From NCBI GenBank assembly GCA_018457305.1, contig JAGYHM010000079.1, positions 1-5,668 on the forward strand: DNA of 5,668 nucleotides, written 5' to 3'. Below, piece after piece: positions 5,409-5,668 of this stretch. The stretch's first letter is position 1, and the number at the start of each line of letters is the position of its first letter. The notes under the pieces were generated by a model. That model was not told where the DNA came from. It made no database searches and saw only the letters and a program-made list of their open reading frames with translations. The DNA comes from Fusobacterium sp. GTDB lineage: Bacteria; Fusobacteriota; Fusobacteriia; Fusobacteriales; Fusobacteriaceae. The position numbers and the translations under genes are program-made.

Positions 5409-5467
5409 GGGCTCGCCCGAGCTAAAGCTCTGCTCGCCTCTCTGGTCGGGGCGAAGCCCCGACACCC
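5409..5467 (+). repeat. GC-rich double stem-loop repeat, copy D
   Basis: GGGCTCGCC opens the element. A stem GAGC (5419-5422) with GCTC (5427-5430) around TAAA follows, then the anchor TGCTCGC (5431-5437) and CTCTCT. The second stem is TCGGGGC (5446-5452) perfectly paired with GCCCCGA (5456-5462) around GAA, then ACCC. It lies inside the presumed leader of the DUF2157 operon, so its complement would be transcribed as RNA structure ahead of that gene. Confidence 0.7.
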
Positions 5468-5491
5468 TTTTATAAAGATTATTTTGGGATT

Positions 5492-5513
5492 ATTATGGAC
5501 AACTGCCCATAAT
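5492..5513 (-). promoter_or_regulatory. 9-bp hairpin in the DUF2157 operon leader
   Basis: On the minus strand ATTATGGGC (5513-5505) pairs with GTCCATAAT (5500-5492) around the tetraloop AGTT. One pair is G·U, formed only in minus-strand RNA; on the plus strand it is an A/C mismatch. No U-run follows, so it is not a terminator. It may be a regulatory RNA structure or, as DNA, an operator for a dimeric protein. Confidence 0.4.
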
Positions 5514-5552
5514 CAAATTTTCTCTGTGATTGTATATAATGTAATTTTCAAT

Positions 5553-5582
5553 ATTATACAACAATATTTAAAAACTTGATAA
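5553..5582 (-). promoter_or_regulatory. Candidate promoter for the DUF2157-GDYXXLXY operon
   Basis: On the minus strand TATAAT is perfect at 5558-5553, with TTATCA (four of six matches to TTGACA) at 5582-5577 and an 18-base spacer. Transcription would start near 5546, leaving a leader of about 180 bases that includes the hairpin at 5492-5513 and repeat copy D. Flanking TGTATA (5531-5536) and TATACA (5555-5560) form a weak dyad overlapping the -10 box. Confidence 0.45.
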
Positions 5583-5613
5583 TATTTATGATGTGAAGTA
5601 AAATAATAAAAGT

Positions 5614-5668
5614 GGGAAACTGCGGTTTGCTTTGCAAACCTGTTTCCCTTCTCTGCGAGGCTTGGGGC
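5614..5668 (+). repeat. GC-rich stem-loop repeat, copy E (cut by the window edge)
   Basis: Outer arms GGGAAAC (5614-5620) and GTTTCCC (5642-5648) enclose inner arms GGTTTGC (5624-5630) and GCAAACC (5634-5640) around TTT, for 14 paired positions interrupted by a small asymmetric bulge. TTCTCTGCGAGGCTTGGGGC follows and runs off the edge, resembling the CTCTCTNGTGGGGGC linker and stem of copies A and B. It lacks the TGCTCRC anchor, so it belongs to a variant subtype that copy B also resembles. Confidence 0.5.

Noticed and set aside
241..5668. GC-rich repeats as a CRISPR array
   Set aside because: The copies are far apart and unevenly spaced, differ in sequence, and have no regular spacers or cas genes nearby.

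Overview
The window comes from a very AT-rich bacterium. Coding regions look like roughly one quarter G+C, codons favour A/T at the third position, Shine-Dalgarno sites are AAAGGAGG-like, and all four tRNA genes encode their CCA ends. The protein families (DUF2157 with GDYXXLXY, DUF4034-like) and the GC-rich intergenic repeats would suit a member of the Fusobacteriota such as Leptotrichia, or another low-GC lineage. This assignment is an impression from composition and cannot be proved from the window. All five protein genes and all four tRNA genes lie on the minus strand, so transcription runs from high to low coordinates.

In the direction of transcription, the right side (5668 to 2914) carries a two-gene operon. 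It encodes a 638-residue polytopic membrane protein with an N-terminal DUF2157-type domain, then a GDYXXLXY membrane-anchored protein one base later. A possible promoter lies near 5553-5582, with a long leader that contains a 9-bp hairpin and a GC-rich repeat. Next (2727 to 2318) comes a complete tRNA operon: promoter, tRNA-Val(UAC), tRNA-Asp(GUC), tRNA-Phe(GAA), tRNA-Cys(GCA) and an intrinsic terminator. Then (2223 to 1711) comes a self-contained unit: a consensus promoter, two tandem paralogous small membrane proteins (59 and 66 residues) and a strong terminator. The last unit (about 1585 to 326) encodes a 69-residue two-helix membrane protein and a 291-residue DUF4034-like cytoplasmic protein, ending in a terminator 5 bases past the stop codon. 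The first 325 bases hold no gene but carry two further minus-strand terminator-like hairpins and an arrangement that resembles an attenuator for a gene beyond the left edge.

The most unusual content is a family of GC-rich, double stem-loop intergenic repeats. Five are visible (241-306, 1634-1694, 2800-2873, 5409-5467 and 5614 to the right edge), all in the same orientation. They share the anchor TGCTC(A/G)C and a CTCTCT-like linker, while their stem sequences differ between copies but stay paired. They stand out sharply from the AT-rich background. The second notable item is the pair of small paralogous membrane proteins under their own near-perfect promoter. No CRISPR array, insertion sequence, transposase or phage gene is visible.
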